From: Lentinus brumalis
Taxonomy: Eukaryota > Basidiomycota > Agaricomycetes > Polyporales > Polyporaceae
Assembly: GCA_001792895.1 (NCBI GenBank)
Contig: MARA01000030.1
Location: 1-64,000 of the forward strand
Length of the DNA: 64,000 nt
Direction: 5' to 3'
Positions 39,434 through 52,541 of this stretch are shown one piece after another (positions within the stretch are counted from its first letter, which is position 1; the number at the start of each line of letters is the position of its first letter). A program made the translations under genes and the position numbers. The notes beneath the pieces are model-generated. The model was not told the origin of the DNA and made no database searches. It saw nothing but the letters and a program-made list of their open reading frames with translations.

Positions 39434-41742
39434 TCACTGCACCAACCGCCCCCTCACATGCGCACCAACAGGCACATACCCCTCCGCCCTCCACACCGGA
39501 TGCCCATGCCCATGGCCCTGCCCCTGCCCCCCAGCCCCACCCCCAGTCTGCATGTACTGCCGCTGCGCCTGCGGCTGCGGCTGGTGCAGCTCCAGACACC
39601 CATACTCCGCCTCCTCCACCTCCGGCGACCGCTCCCGCTGCCCATGCGCGTGTTGGTGTTGGTGCGGGTGCGGGTGGTAGTAGTACTCCGCCGAGCCCGA
39701 CGACGAGCCCGCAGCGTGCGCGTACCCGCCGTCGTTCCCATTCCCGTGCCCGTTCCCGTACGCAGACGACGTACCATGCGCGTGCGCGTGCGCGTACCCA
39801 GGCGGAGGATGCGTGTACGCCCCAGCACCCGCAGCCGAAGTCGAAGTCGAACCCACAGAAGTCGAAGCCCCGGAAGCAGAACCGTCCGGGTAGGCAAACG
39901 CATGTTGCTGTTGCTGCTGCTGGTGCTGCTGGTGCCGGCTCACACTCGCCAGGCTCTGCATCGGCGGCTGGGGAGACCCCGCGCCCGCGTACCTCCCGTT
40001 CTCAGCGCCGCGCGTGCGTACGTCCTGGATCGGAGCCAACACCGGGCGCGGCGAGTACCCCCGCCCGTCCCCACCTCCCCCGCGTACCCCGTCTGCGCCT
40101 GCGCCTGCCCATAATCAAAATGGAGCTGCGCCTGCGCGTGCGCGTGCGCGTGTGGGTCCCGGGCGTGCACAGGCACAGGCAGCGTCCGACTCGCATCATA
40201 CCCAACATGCGGCGCCATCGGCGCCGGCGGCGGATGCGAGTACCCCGCCCCCGCCAGCTCGCTCGACTCGTACGACGAATACACCGCCTGGCCCGTCCCC
40301 GGCGTGACCGGACTCACGTTCTCCGGCGGGCTCTCCGTGTTACTGTACCCGCCCATCCCCACGAACCCGTACGCCGGCGTCGGCGGCGTGCTCACCACGG
40401 GCGACGCGGAGCTCGTCGACAGCGCGCCCGGGGAGTGCTGCCGCACCGGGTTCGGATGCGAGATGTGCGCGATCGAGTGCCGGTGCGAAGATGGCGGCAG
40501 CGGGCCTGGTTGCGACGCAGCGTGCCCGTACGGCACGGGGCTCGCGCTCGGCGGCACGGCGCTGTTCTGGTTCTGCGCCTGCCTCGCGTACGGCTGGTTG
40601 AAGTACGCTCCGTTCGGGGCGCTCTCCTGTGGGGACATCTGCACGTCCCCGTGGCCGTAGCGGGCGTGTCCTCCGAGGCTGTCGACCGGGGAGATCGGGT
40701 GGGGGTACTGGCCCGCAGCAGCGGCATTCGCGGGAGAACCAGAGCTGGGCGAGTAGCGGTCGGGTTCGGACGCAGGGTAGGAGTGATCACCCTGGGTACC
40801 CTGGGCACCCTGGGAGGCATGATACGGCCAGCGGCCATCATCTGTGACGCGGCCATAAGAGGTAGACGCGCGGCTAGAGTGCGACGACGGCGGGTACGCG
40901 TTGGTGACGGCACCGTCGTCCGGTTGGTACTGCGCAGGATAGCCGGAGGCGGACGCGAGCTGAGCGTGGGCGTAGGAGACGGGGGAGTTATATGCGGCGT
41001 CGGGAGTTGTCCTGGATGATCGGCTAGAGTCGCGCGCCGAGAGATGTTGGGTGTATATGGGCGCTGTGAGTGTGGGATATGCAGGCGCAAGCGGCGGGGG
41101 AGTGTCGGGGGGCTCGGGGTAGGCCTGAGCGAGTGGGGGAGGGTCTATCGGCGGAGAGGGCGGAGCGAGTGGGGGAGACGGGGCGAGGGGAGACATGGGA
41201 GGGTCGGTGTTCGCTGAGCGCCTGCGAGAGGACCGCGGTCTGGATGAATTTGCGCGGCTCATGGCGGCGCGAGTTGCGGAGCCCGAGTTGCGCCTAGAAC
41301 CTGGGGAGAGGTGTATGCGGTAGCTGGGGAGCAAAGAGTGAGCGGGCCGCCGCGCAGGAAAGGCGGGAGAAGGTGTCAACGGGAGCAGAGGGACGGCTAC
41401 GGGTCGCCGACGCGTCGCAAGGGACGTGATGACACAACGGGACGTGGCAAAGGGAAAGAGGACTCACTGCTGCTGCAGGTTATCTTGACGGGAGCAACGG
41501 GTTTCGCAGCCGGGGAAGGGACACTTGTGGTTACGCTCGCCTGTGTGAATTCTTGCGTGCCTCGCGAGGTGGCCGCTTGTGGAGAAGGCGCGGTTGCAGA
41601 CGGTGCAAATGTGCTTCTTCTTGTGGAGGAGAGCGTGTGTGGAGAGGGTAGGCGAGCCGTCCTCGCTGTCGAAGGCATGCTGGGACGGGTGGAGGGACGG
41701 AGGCGGAGAGAGGTCAGGGTCATTAGGAGCAGAAACGGGCAT
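39434..41742 (-). CDS. C2H2 zinc-finger transcription factor (Nrg1-like fingers)
   Basis: Exons: 41742-41468, 41323-40075, 40024-39434. Two adjacent C2H2 fingers lie near the N-terminus (about residues 45-100): HICTVCNRAFSTSGHLARHA then RIHTGERNHKCPFPGCETR, with the second finger completed across a 144-nt intron as RQDNLQQ-H-YRIH. The finger pair matches the type found in fungal Nrg1 and related repressors (AFSTSGHLARHARIHTGE, CPFPGC, SRQDN). The remaining 600 or so residues are disordered, rich in Pro, Ser, Tyr, His and Gln, with poly-Gln (HQQHQQQQQQH) and Ala-His repeats (AHAHAHAQAQ). The 50-nt intron at 40025-40074 restores frame between YAGE and DVRTRGAEN. The stop is at 39434; a splice donor overlapping it (GTGAGC) means one more exon cannot be excluded. 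Probable DNA-binding regulator; targets unknown. Confidence 0.85.
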
Positions 41743-43203
41743 GTCGAATCGGTTAGGACGTAAAAGCTAGCGTGATCGACAGGCGAAGTTAGCGGAGATG
41801 TAGGCGGGCTCAGTACGACGGGAACGGGACGTACAAGTTAGCAGAAAGCAAGGGGCATAGTCTACGGGAAGCAAGGATAGATGAGGGGCGAGGAGGGTCG
41901 GATGGGAGGAGGAGGAGAGCAAGAAGCTATAGCAGCCTCCGAGTCTCACCTCCCAGTCCAGCGCCCCCAACTTCAAGCGGAGTTCAGATCCACCCTCCCG
42001 GGCTCGCCGACCCTGAATTGGAAGGTAGAAGATCCTGTCAGAACTCACACTCAATCTAGGCGCCCGCTCTCCCGCCGGCAAGGGGAAGGCGAGTGCGTCG
42101 ACTCCCACCGCGACCTCTCTCCTGGAATCCCGACGTCGGACTCTGGGCACCTCGCTCTGTCCAGATCAGTGCATTCTTCCCCGTCCCCAGCTGCCTGTGA
42201 GAGGATCGGGAGACGGGAGGGCGGACTGGCGAAACGCAATCGACGGCAATCGACGAAATGCCTCCGCGCGTCGCCACGTTTCACCCCGACGCCTGTCCAA
42301 ATCCAGCCACCATCCCGCACCGCCTCCATCGCCCGCCGCCGACCCCGCCGCCTACGCCCGCTCTGCTCGCAGTTCGCTGCTCGACGTCCTGAGGGACAAG
42401 CTCAGCATGTGCCAGGAGGAGCCTCGTGCGGCCTCGTGCCTGTGCACACTGCTTGTGCGTGACCGCCTAACCTTGTGGCTATCTCCGAGCACGCAACCCA
42501 ATACGCCAATTGTCCGCCCCCCAGCTCCGCAGCCTCCTCCGTGGCCCATCCGCGCACCTCTTATCGCCCACCAACCTGTCACCTGCCCCTCGCCCCCTCG
42601 TAACAGAAGCACACGCGAAGCGTCCTCGGCCTCCCCGTGCGCACCCACGCCCTCCTCACATGCCGCCTCCCCAACCTTGTCCCTACCTCCGCCATCCCGG
42701 TACGCTTCCTCGCCATACGCGAATTCGCCGCTCGTCATTCGCTCGTTCATGGCAGATCCCGTCCAAGGCTTGTCGATTTTCCGTCCTCATAGTTCATAAT
42801 TATCTAATCCCGGACCTTGTAGCAGATCACTCCTCTTCTCCCGCAGGATTTCATCTCCCAAGCTTCCAAGCGGCGCCTGCGACGCCCACCAAGCTCCCCG
42901 TATGTAAATGAACCGCTCCCGCTGCAGTCAAGCTAGAAGCACGCGTGCGGCGGTAGTGCGCCCGTCCTCACTCAGGCACGTCAAGCACGCTCCCTCTGCC
43001 CCTCCTCCCTCGCGACCTCCTCGATGCTGCACCGCAATCCGGAGCTCTCACGCTCTCGGCACGCGCTGTACCGTGCAGCGGGTACAGCCAATAGCGGTAG
43101 GTACATGGTGCTGGACGCACCTACGCCCGTATGGATCCGTCGACTAACGACTATGTATGTTCCAGAAGACGCACTCGTCCTTCCCGTACTAACCTCCTCG
43201 CCC

Positions 43204-45230
43204 ACCCGATGACCTCATCCAGGTCCGTTCGGTCAGGCTCACTACCAGGTAAGTACGCACGTCTCCCTCGTCGTGTGCACTCTCTAACCCACCGCCCCAC
43301 GCGCACCGACTCCAAGAATCGCCAATGGATGTTCGCTGTCCGAGAACACGCTCCCGCTTCCTGCACTAACCTCCTCGCCTCCTCCTAATATCCGCCCGGG
43401 GAGCCAGACCTTCGCAGCAGGTCGATTACCACGTACATACGCACGTCTTCCTCGCCGGGTGCAGTCAATACCCCGACCCCACCACGCGCACCAGCCGTGC
43501 GAAGCCTCCTAAGTAACTAGCTCGCTTCGTCCTTCGACCTTCGACGCTCGTGCGCTTCGCGAAGACGGGCATCAGCATTGCAAGCGGTGCCCGCCGTCTT
43601 CTACCCCTAACGACCAGCACTCAATATTCAGAGGTCGCCACCGTGACCGCCGCCGCCGGTGCCCGACGCCCGCCATCGTACTCACCCACTTGCAACTTGC
43701 AAGGCCATGTCCCAGGCCATACTGAGCATCTCGGTCTGCCATCACGCTACAGGCTTCGATGCACACGCCATGGCACGCTCGCAGCCCCCCGCCCCCAACG
43801 GTTCCGGAGGGCTAAGATCGAGTGCGTCTCGTCGTCGGTCCGCCCGGGCCTGGACACGTCACGTATCGTATGAAGACTCCCGCCCGAGCCCGTACCCTGT
43901 CGCCGCTCGCGTACTCGATGACTTCACACCTCTCCGTCGGGGCCCGCGAAGCAGTCGTCACCAGGTACGCACTTCCTCCGCGGGTGCAGTACTAGTCAAG
44001 CAGTCAATCCCTGAAACCTGACCCGTGCGAAGCACAAGCAGCAATAAAACATGCTTCGACCACCGTTGACTTCGCGAAGCACCGCGACCCCCTAACCTAG
44101 TCGCGAAGTTACGCACACGGCACACGGCACACGACGCACGTCTTACTCCGCCCTCCATACTTTCCCCTTCGTGCACAGTCCGCCGCCGCCCCTAGACCGT
44201 CTTCCTGACACCGTGACTGCGTCCGACTCCGAGGCTCGAGCCGGACGTACGGACAGCCGACTGGTGACTCGTTGGGACGCTACGCACGACTGCGTTCAGC
44301 AGTGACACCGCGCTGATCAATCACTCCCCCCGCAGCCGTCATCGCTGACTATCGTCCTCGACCGCACCGCACCACAAGACTAACACCGCGATCGCAATTG
44401 AGTCCGAGTCGCGTTCGGCACCCAGCTCAATGCCCGCAGCAGCTGTCGTATCCAACGCTACATACATACATATCCGAGTCTGGGCACTGAATATCGAATA
44501 TTGAATGCTGAACAGACGTCGGTGCCCGATAGACGTCGGTGCCCACTGTGACGACGGGGCCGCTAGAAGGTAGGTGCTACCGGGCGGAGAACTGTCCGAG
44601 TCGAAGATGTGTCATTCATGATGCATGATCTCCCCAGCCTCTTCCGTCGGACCTCCTCGGCGTCGCCGAACACCGTCCTCGTACTCGTACAGGCAGTCAA
44701 CTAGCCACTAGTCATGTCTCGGACTGGCCCGGGGAGTCCGAGTCGCCCTGCTTCGGTCCCCCTCACGAGTCGCACCTCCTCCGGCCGCCGAGTCCGTGCA
44801 GCGGAACACCGTACTCGTACACGCAGTCACGCATCACGAATCATGTCTCGGACGCTTGCGGTGTACTCGTATAGCGCAGCGTCGCAGGCCGGTCGGAGTG
44901 TGCAGTCGGTGCAGGCCGGTCGACATGTGCAGTCGGTGCATACGAACTTCGAAGACGCTTCCAGTTCTCGCTTCAACCCGTTCACGCGGCGTACAGCGTT
45001 CTCGTACTTACTCGATGACCTCACGCACCTCCCGCCCTGCTCCGCCGTCCCTACACAGCAGGCAGAACCCCAGCCTCCAGGCGAGTACGTCTTCTCACAA
45101 GGCCCGGGTGATGTCGATGATTCGCTGACTTACACCGTTCCGCAGGTTACGCGTACCATAGGATTCAATCGCGTGAAGCTTCGATCATCCTTGACTTCGC
45201 TCGACCCTGGCCAGTAGATCCTCCTCGGGC
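43204..45230. repeat. Strongly diverged direct repeats in the gene-poor stretch
   Basis: Related blocks recur in the same orientation. CGATGACCTCATCC is at 43207, CGATGACTTCACACCTC at 43916 and CGATGACCTCACGCACCTCC at 45014. TACGCACGTCTCCCTCG is near 43255, TACGCACGTCTTCCTCG near 43438 and TACGCACTTCCTCCGCGG near 43965, each followed by a GTGCAGT or GTGCACT block. A CTTCG-rich block with GACTTCGCGAAG or GACTTCGCTCGA follows near 43540, 44075 and 45195. GTCATGTCTCGGAC is at 44713 and ATCATGTCTCGGAC at 44841. The common order suggests an ancient tandem unit of several hundred bases. Confidence 0.6.
44887..44942. repeat. 27-bp tandem repeat, two copies
   Basis: A unit starting GCAGGCCGGTCG and ending GTGCAGTCGGT is present twice in direct succession, with changes in the middle (GAGT versus ACAT). 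It lies inside the repeat-rich gene-poor stretch. Confidence 0.85.
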
Positions 45231-48200
45231 TATCCTTTACCCTAGCCAGCTCGCCCCGCAGTTTTCAGTCCGAAGTCGAACTTGCATAACCGGAGTACAG
45301 TCCGAGTGTCCCCACCGGCCCGTTTCACCGCATCCTCAGCCGATACTCGACATTCCACAGCTGCGATACGAGGTGGTACGTCCGCTCATCGTCACGCCTC
45401 GCACGCGCCATACTGAGTCCTGACAGCTCTTCCTCTCATACCGCCATCTCGTCTCCTGTGCCTGCTTTCGCTAGCAATAGTGAGTTGCGACAAGGCACCG
45501 GGCGGCTGCAACCTCCGGATGCTTTAAAGGCGAATATGAATATGAATATGCATTGAAATTCGAACGCACACCACCCATTCCATCCGTTCCTGTTTCAGGA
45601 ACGTGAACTCGAAGCAGGCGCAGAAGAGAAGAAATCGACATAGGGAGCGACGTCCACTGCTCCTGCCGATCGTACACCAGAAGCGGAGAAGTGGCGAACG
45701 CATGTAGTGCGGACAGCGCTTCTCGGCGCCGGGCGGCGTCGCCGGGACGAACGTTATGCAGCACAGGCGCTTCTCCTCTCCTCTCGCCCTCGGCCTAGCT
45801 TTGTGACACTGCTAGGGTCTCCTCCGAGGGCTATCTCGATGCGACCCGTGTCCGTCAATAAGCTCGGTCGCCATCTCACAAGCTTCGCCGCATCGAAGAC
45901 AGAGCGAGAAGTTGATGATGATGTCACGCTACCCAGGATTGGCTGCTCGCGGTCCACGCCTGCGCTAAGGATGCCGTCGGCCTAGGCCCACGCCAGAGTA
46001 CGGTGACTGTATGCGCGTCCACTTGTCTGAGAGCCAGTCGAGGAAGTGCCTAGGCAGAGACCGCCGAGTCGGATGCAGCGTTCGCGTAAGTAACCCTGTT
46101 CTCTGGCCTAACGCTCATGCGCACTCCTCAAGTTCTCCTCCCGTTTCAAGCACATCAACTACCCAAACCGGCAGCATCCCCTCGGAACGTCTCGAAGTCG
46201 AAAACACGACAGCTTAGAACTGCGCCCACGCCAGAAGCACAGGAGCGCAGGTAGTGCGCTGATGTTGCCTCGTGCGCGACGTCGCCCTGCGTTCCTCTTC
46301 CATTGCCCGTCCATATCTACCACCAGAAGCATCCCGGGCTCTCGTGTGCAATACGCATTACGGCGCCAGGCACGTCCTCCCGATTCGTCTCTACGCAGAG
46401 TCTGACGCACACCGTGACGAGTCGTATCCACCCCTTCGTCCTCCACAACACGGCGGTCGCAATCCCCGTCTGCGCGTAGTGCGAAGAAGTCGCGACTCGC
46501 CGGCCGCACGCCCGGAATCAGCGGTGGCGTCCGAGAGCGAATCACTCCCGCCGACGCATCGCAACCGTACCTCACATGCTCTCCACCGCTCCCTCGGGAG
46601 TCGGAAGCCTCTCCAAGAAGCCATCCGCGGGCGTGTGTGGGCGTGACGGCCTGCACATCAGCGCTCAGCGTGCGCATCCACAGTTTCAGCCTCTGTTGCG
46701 ACTCCGAGCGCCGCACAGGAGCGTGGAGCTCGGTGAGTCGGTGATGAAGAACGGAGAGCGGAGGAGGACCGTCTGGGGTACTGTATGTGGCTGCCCCAGA
46801 TGTTTGTTCCTGCGCCTAAGTCGGCACGGTGTTGGGCGCGGATGAACGCATGTTGGGGACAGGTGAGCTGTTCGAAGGCGAGGTAGGCTCGAGGTACGAA
46901 CACCGCTGGTCGTTGGCAAGTCGGTGTGCGTCATGACTGGTGATCGTCACTCACGGGGCTGCGATTATTGCACCACTGCCAGTGAACGTACCGGCCGCGG
47001 GTAGCCCTCGGCCTGCAGAAGAGTCTCAGGCTGCTCCAGAGCTCCAGCACTTCCAACGCCAATGCCACACGAAGCCGCCGTTACCGGTCAAGTATTCCTG
47101 TGGCACTCGCGTGCCGCGTGCGTCGCCGGCGCGGACGCGGACGCCTGAGGGCGAACCGACTGAGGTACGCTAGTCATCACATCGGCTCTCGGAGTCGCAT
47201 ACCAGCGCCGCATTCCACAACGGCTGACGACCGGTGACCATACAGGAGACCAGTCACCACGATGCCGGTGGCCCGCTCAGAGTACTCGCCTCACTTCCAC
47301 CGGCGGCCGCTCGGTCGTCCCCTAGCTCGGTTTCTCGGTTTCTCGGGTTGTCGCCGTCGGGGCTCCGACGCATCTCTATCCCGACGCGATTCTCCCGTGC
47401 AGCATCCCGCGCGGGCTGATGCTCACTAACAGTGAACACGCTCATCGCGGCGCAACGGCCGCGCAACTTCGAGTTCTCGCGGTGGCTTTCTCCCGCTGCG
47501 CTGTCTTCGTCGAGGAGACGACCCCGTTTACGATCCATCTTACATTCAGAGAAGTTCGATGCCGTACGGCGTACTAGTACAGATGGGCCCCGTGCAGCTA
47601 CTTCTCAAATTCGCACTCGACGCCCGTCGCTGACTCCTTATCCTCCTGCATACACACAGGATTATGATAGAAGGATAGAGCGACTCTGAGGCGTCCCGCC
47701 CGCCCGCCGTGTCGTCTCCGGCGTAAAGCAGGCCCTGCAACTATCGTCAACTTCCCCGAGTCGACTTCATATCCAAGAGTCAAGACTCGGGTCGCCCGCC
47801 GCCCCGCGCCACCGTTGGTCTCCATCCTGGGCGGTGCTGCTGCGCTTCGACAGAGCCAGAAGCTGAAGTTGATACCCAGTCACTCAGAATGGCTGATGGC
47901 GCATCGCCGTCCGGGTCGGCATCCTCAGCCTGCGTCGCAGTGCACCAGGCCACCGGTGGTGCTCAGTACATGCATGTGTCCTACTAGTACGGCCCATGGT
48001 GTACGACTCCGAGCATCTTCGTCTACACTACAGTACCAGCCACCCGAGCCACGTAACGGAGTGAGGATCATAAGCCGAGCGAGAAGGCACGACCTCGGAG
48101 TCACAGCTCCCGTCCTCCCACCTCCAGACTCTAGACTGTACATACTACATAGACTCCCGCGGCTATGTACGCCATGGAAGTTCCCCTCCCCTGCCCTCTC

Positions 48201-50669
48201 CTGTCGTCGAACTTCGAAGCCTCGCAAAGCAGTCTAACGCTGACGTGCACCAGGCCCAATTGTCAGGCTTCTCGGAGCGCACGAAGACGACGACATACAT
48301 ACCGGCCTCGGCGCCCTGGAGTCTGGAGTCTGGACACGCACGCACGCCAGGAGCCAGAAGCCAGAAGCCCAAGTGCGCACTTTGTGCGATTGTTCGTTGC
48401 CCGTTGGAAACTGCGTGGCCGCCCACGGTGTCGTTCTCACCGACGCCGTCGCCCGGCGTGTCTTCCATTCCTTCGTCGGCGCGCCGACTCCCGAGGCACT
48501 CGAGATAAGTACATACGCCGCAGCTGCCCGTCGGTCGAGGCCGAAGTTGGGTTGGGGAGGCGCGGTCGTGTCTGCCTCCGCGGCGGGCGCACGATAGGCG
48601 AGAGCGGCGACTCTCAGGCTGCCAGCCTGATAACGAGTCTGGGTCAAACGGTCGAGGCTCTTAGACTTACTGTACCGCTCCTCCGAGGGAATCCTCGATG
48701 CGGGGTACGGCAATCCAAGGCTCCTCCATATATGTACGGACTATACGCCCATTCGTCGTCGTCGATGGCGAGTCCACCTCGAGCGCTGCGCTGCGAGCAC
48801 TTTCCAACGCCAGTAGCTGCTGCACTCACGCTTCAGTGAAGCGTTCTCCGTCGCGCTTGATTGTCAGTAGGCCGAGACAGACGACGACCGTCCGCCCCCG
48901 CGGCCTGACTCACCCATCCGTCCTTGAACTCGACGGTTATACATACACTCGACGGTCATGCATACAGAATCGTGATCTTTGTAGCGCTGCCAGAGGCGTC
49001 CACTGGGCGGCTGGCATCCCGGCATATCGTCGTCGTCGGGTGCTGTCATCCATTCGCCACCTCGTCAGGTACGAGCTCGCACGAGTCTTTCCAATCGCCA
49101 CCAGCGGGCCACTCGGAGAGACTCATCCGGAGCGACAGGGTAGATTCTGAATCGTCTGAGCGATGATATATGAGCGACCCAAGAGCGACCGTCGGAACAT
49201 GTACTTACATGTAGTGCCGCTGAACAATTCAAGCGATTTCGACGATCCATTCCACCCTGAGGCCGGAGAGCTGCCAGTCCTGTGTGTTCGGGGAGTTCAG
49301 AGGTGCGACGAGTCGACACGAGGTCTCGACGAGACTCCGAGTAACGCGGTCTGTCCAGCCCGTAGAAGGCTCTGAGATGTGGGGCGAGCGCGGAGCCTGA
49401 GATCTGAGAGCCCTGTCAGAGCCTGTCAGCGGTGCAAGTAGTACGCGAGCTGCGACTCAAAAGGCAGCTGCATGTTTCGTCCGCGCTGCCAATGAGCGAT
49501 CTCGCGGATTGTCAGATGCCAGTGGGAATGGCGAATCTCCCGAGGTAAGGACACGGTCTTCAAACTAAGCACATGCATGAATGGAGCGCAGCCGCGACCG
49601 TGACGGGGACGACTTGCCAGGACGTAGTCAGATATATGCGTGACGAAGAGTGTGTCCTATCTTCTTCCTCCATCCTGTCAGCAGAATGAACAAGGACACA
49701 AAACTTTTCATGTCTACCCAGGAGCTCGACCGCAGTAAGCCTACTACTTAGCGAAAGCAAGATAGCGCGAACAAGCCATGACCGAAGCATGCAGACCAGC
49801 GGAAGAGGGGAGTAGGATGATACAAGTTGTACCACAAGAAGCTGAGGATCGTGAGCGTCGAGAAGACGGCGCTCAAGAAAATATCATAATCTCACGGTCG
49901 TTCGGTCATCTGAAGCTTGTATTCCATCCGCCATATCGAGAAGTATCGAAGGTACAGTTATCACACAGAACTGTCAGACCACGCTGACGAATTCCAGACT
50001 ATAGCAGGGTATTCGCCAGGGACATGCCTGCGGACGTGCAGCTGGCCCGCGCGGCACCTCGCTGCGTCCTGGTGCTAAGCCATGCACATCCTCGGCCGCA
50101 AACGACGAACGTAATGTCGATGCAGTAGTACCGGTATGGTCCTTCGACGTGGACAAGCGTTCGTCGAAGAGTGCGAACACAGGCGCGCCGCTCGTGATAC
50201 TCTTCGAGAACGCCACGGAGTACGGGTCTGCGTACTTCCCATGAGATGTTGTCGGATTCCGGCTACAGCGTGAGCCACGCTCAGGCTGCTCGCAAACCGA
50301 ATCACATCGTCAATGTCGCTGCCTGATTACCAGTTGGCAGGGTCGGAAAGTGTCATGGTAAGTTGTACGTATGTCCCGACTCCGAGGTCCATTGCAACAG
50401 CCCGGAGGTGCGTGTTAAGTATGCAAGTGAATAGAAGGCAAGTCGCGGTGACGGGCGAGCGGCGTGTCTAGGCGCTTACACTCCTTTCTCTTCACCGTCA
50501 GGGGTACTACTCCTCTTGAACCAGTCCTGCAACGTCTCATACATCGCCCTCGACTCGTGGAAGCTGCTCGATACTGTATAGGACTTGTGACTACTGACTC
50601 GGAGCCCAGAACCAGGACGGACTCGTCTCAAACTCTACCACCCTCCGAGGAGCAAAGCACGCGCACCAA

Positions 50670-52541
50670 ATGCCATACTCAGTCGAGCAACTGGAAAGTC
50701 GATCCTTGGCGGACATAGCCGAAGAGCTCTTTAAGCTACGGGAAGAGAGTTCTGCGATGAAGGAGGCCCAGCTCGCTTCCCAGGTCGAACAAGCTACTGC
50801 TCTCAAGGAGCTCAAGGAGACGGTCGAGAGGCTGGAGCGGAAGAATGCACGCCTGTTGGACACGAATGGGCAGTTTGCAGCTATACTAGAGGAGCGGTGG
50901 AGAGCGAAGATCCAGGTGAGTATTGCCCGTTACCGCCCTCCTCGCGGGTGTCGTGTACTCAACTCGTACCAGAGACGCGGTGTACAGGCCGCTTCTATTC
51001 CTTACGACATTCTCCTCCATATCTTTGAGAACACGCAAATAGGACTTCATGAATGCGAACATTCTGTCGTGCCTGAACCACGCAGCCGATGGCTCGCAGG
51101 CCTCCGCATGGAGAAGGCTCTGACTCTCGTCTGCAAAGGATGGGCGTGCCCCGCTACCAAGCTACTCTATGCCGACATCGTACTCCGGAGTATGGGCCAG
51201 ATAACGGCTCTGGCGCACACGCTTCGTTCACAAGGCCACCGCAGTCCTCTATCCGTGCTCGTCAAGTCCCTGCGAATGGACTCTTGCGTCGTACCCGAGT
51301 CGTGTGCAGACGCAGTGAGGAGCGATCTCGAGTTCCTGCTTCGTGAATGCATGAACCTCCTGTCGTTCTCCTTCCATCCGCGCCCCTCGTTCCCCTTTTC
51401 ACCCTACCACGCACAGCACTCCGACGGATTCAATCCTAGCTGGATTCTGGAGCCCAAACACGGAGATGCTGGCGACCTATTGGCCGAACGGCTCGCATCC
51501 GGGCTATCCACCCTCGATATCGCCGTGACGCTTGCGGGATGTCATATTTACCAGGTCGCACTGATGCTCGCACACGGAAAGAGTCTCAGGTCGCTCTCAC
51601 TAGGGCGGGTCACCTCCCTGCTTCCCGGGGCGAGTCTTCCCGCGATCCACCTGCCAGCGCTGACGACACTGCAAGTATACCTCGATCACGAACCGTTCGT
51701 GATGTACATCGTCGAGCAGTGGCAGATGCCGAGGCTCACCGCGCTGACATGTCGTTCGAACGACGCCGTCCCCATTTTGCTCCTCGCTACACACGGTACC
51801 AAGCTGACCTACTTGAAGTTCGACGATTGGTGGTACGCGCTGCAGGATCGGCCGTCTCTCGTTCGGCTTCTGCACCAGCTATGTCCGGCACTCGAAAATC
51901 TCGTCCTTCCTATCTAACGGACACAGCTGTATAAGCTTAGCATCGTATCGCCCACTATTAGCTACCTCGATATCACTCAAGCCAAGTATCCCAGTTTCAC
52001 AGCGTACAGGAGCATAGTTGTTGCTCGGGACGCAGACGCTCCTTCGCTAGACAGCATACGCTTCGTGTAGGCATCCTGGAGTTCACTGTGGATCTGCGTC
52101 CATACCATCTGCCATCCATCTCTCTGCCTCCCCGCAGACGGGGCCCGATCGCCAAGGAGTCGTGCGTCCTGCGGGCCCACTCCGACGGCAACTTCGTCGC
52201 GTCAAGCTCCCCTGAGCCCGAGTTCGTCGATGGCGGCAGCGTAGTGCACGTCTTCCCGAACAGGCGTGGCTCGTCCCAGACGATCGCTCCCCGAGGGAAA
52301 GGACGCTTTGAAGGGTGGCGGGTATAAGCTCCCCGCGCCCGGGAACGGCGACGACTCCAACTGGGACCGTGATGATACCTCTCGAATATCCGATGACGGT
52401 TCGGAGGTGACTTCGTGTGTAGAGGGGGACGAGGATGTGGGTGCCGAGGACAGTAACAACCCAGGCCCTGGCGATGGCCGGTCCTACGATCGTGGGACCG
52501 TCTTGCAGATGTTCCGGGCGGGCCTTCCTCCTCTGTGGTGA
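50670..52541 (+). pseudogene. Coiled-coil F-box-like gene, C-terminal part decayed
   Basis: Exon 1 (50670-50915) codes for a coiled coil, EELFKLREESSAMKEAQLAS and LERKNARLLDTNGQFAAILE. After a 57-nt intron, exon 2 opens with an F-box-like stretch (ASIPYDILLHIFENTQI) and continues LRMEKALTLVCKGWACPATK, SLRMDSCVVPESCADAVRSD and leucine-rich strands to CPALENLVLPI, where a TAA stops the frame at 51917. Homology to the paralogue at 59099-61102 goes on beyond the stop in broken frames: SPTISYLDIT, ICHPSLCLPADG, and finally GRSYDRGTVLQMFRAGL with TGA at 52541. The C-terminal half is thus disrupted, though the front 415 residues could still be made. F-box proteins link substrates to SCF ubiquitin ligases; here the box is only weakly like the consensus. 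Confidence 0.75.

Larger units (their letters stand above)
41760..50650. other. Gene-poor stretch of about 9 kb
   Basis: No exon chain with recognisable domains was found on either strand. ORFs are short, compositionally odd (Arg/Ser/Pro/Thr) and lack supporting similarity. The stretch is GC-rich like the rest and contains many CTCGTAC, GTACGCAC and CGAAG motifs arranged as diverged direct repeats (see 43204-45230). Short frames at 49778-49990 (plus) and 49560-49835 (minus) look no better than the background. It may be the remains of duplicated genes or an old repeat array. Confidence 0.5.

Noticed and set aside
39283..41019. Long plus-strand ORFs (578 and 275 aa) across the zinc-finger gene
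   Set aside because: Antisense of low-complexity Pro/Ser/His-coding sequence; Arg-rich composition and no domain.
49560..49987. Opposite-strand ORFs near 49.6-50.0 kb
   Set aside because: Both about as long as chance ORFs in this GC-rich DNA; no similarity to each other or to other genes in the window.
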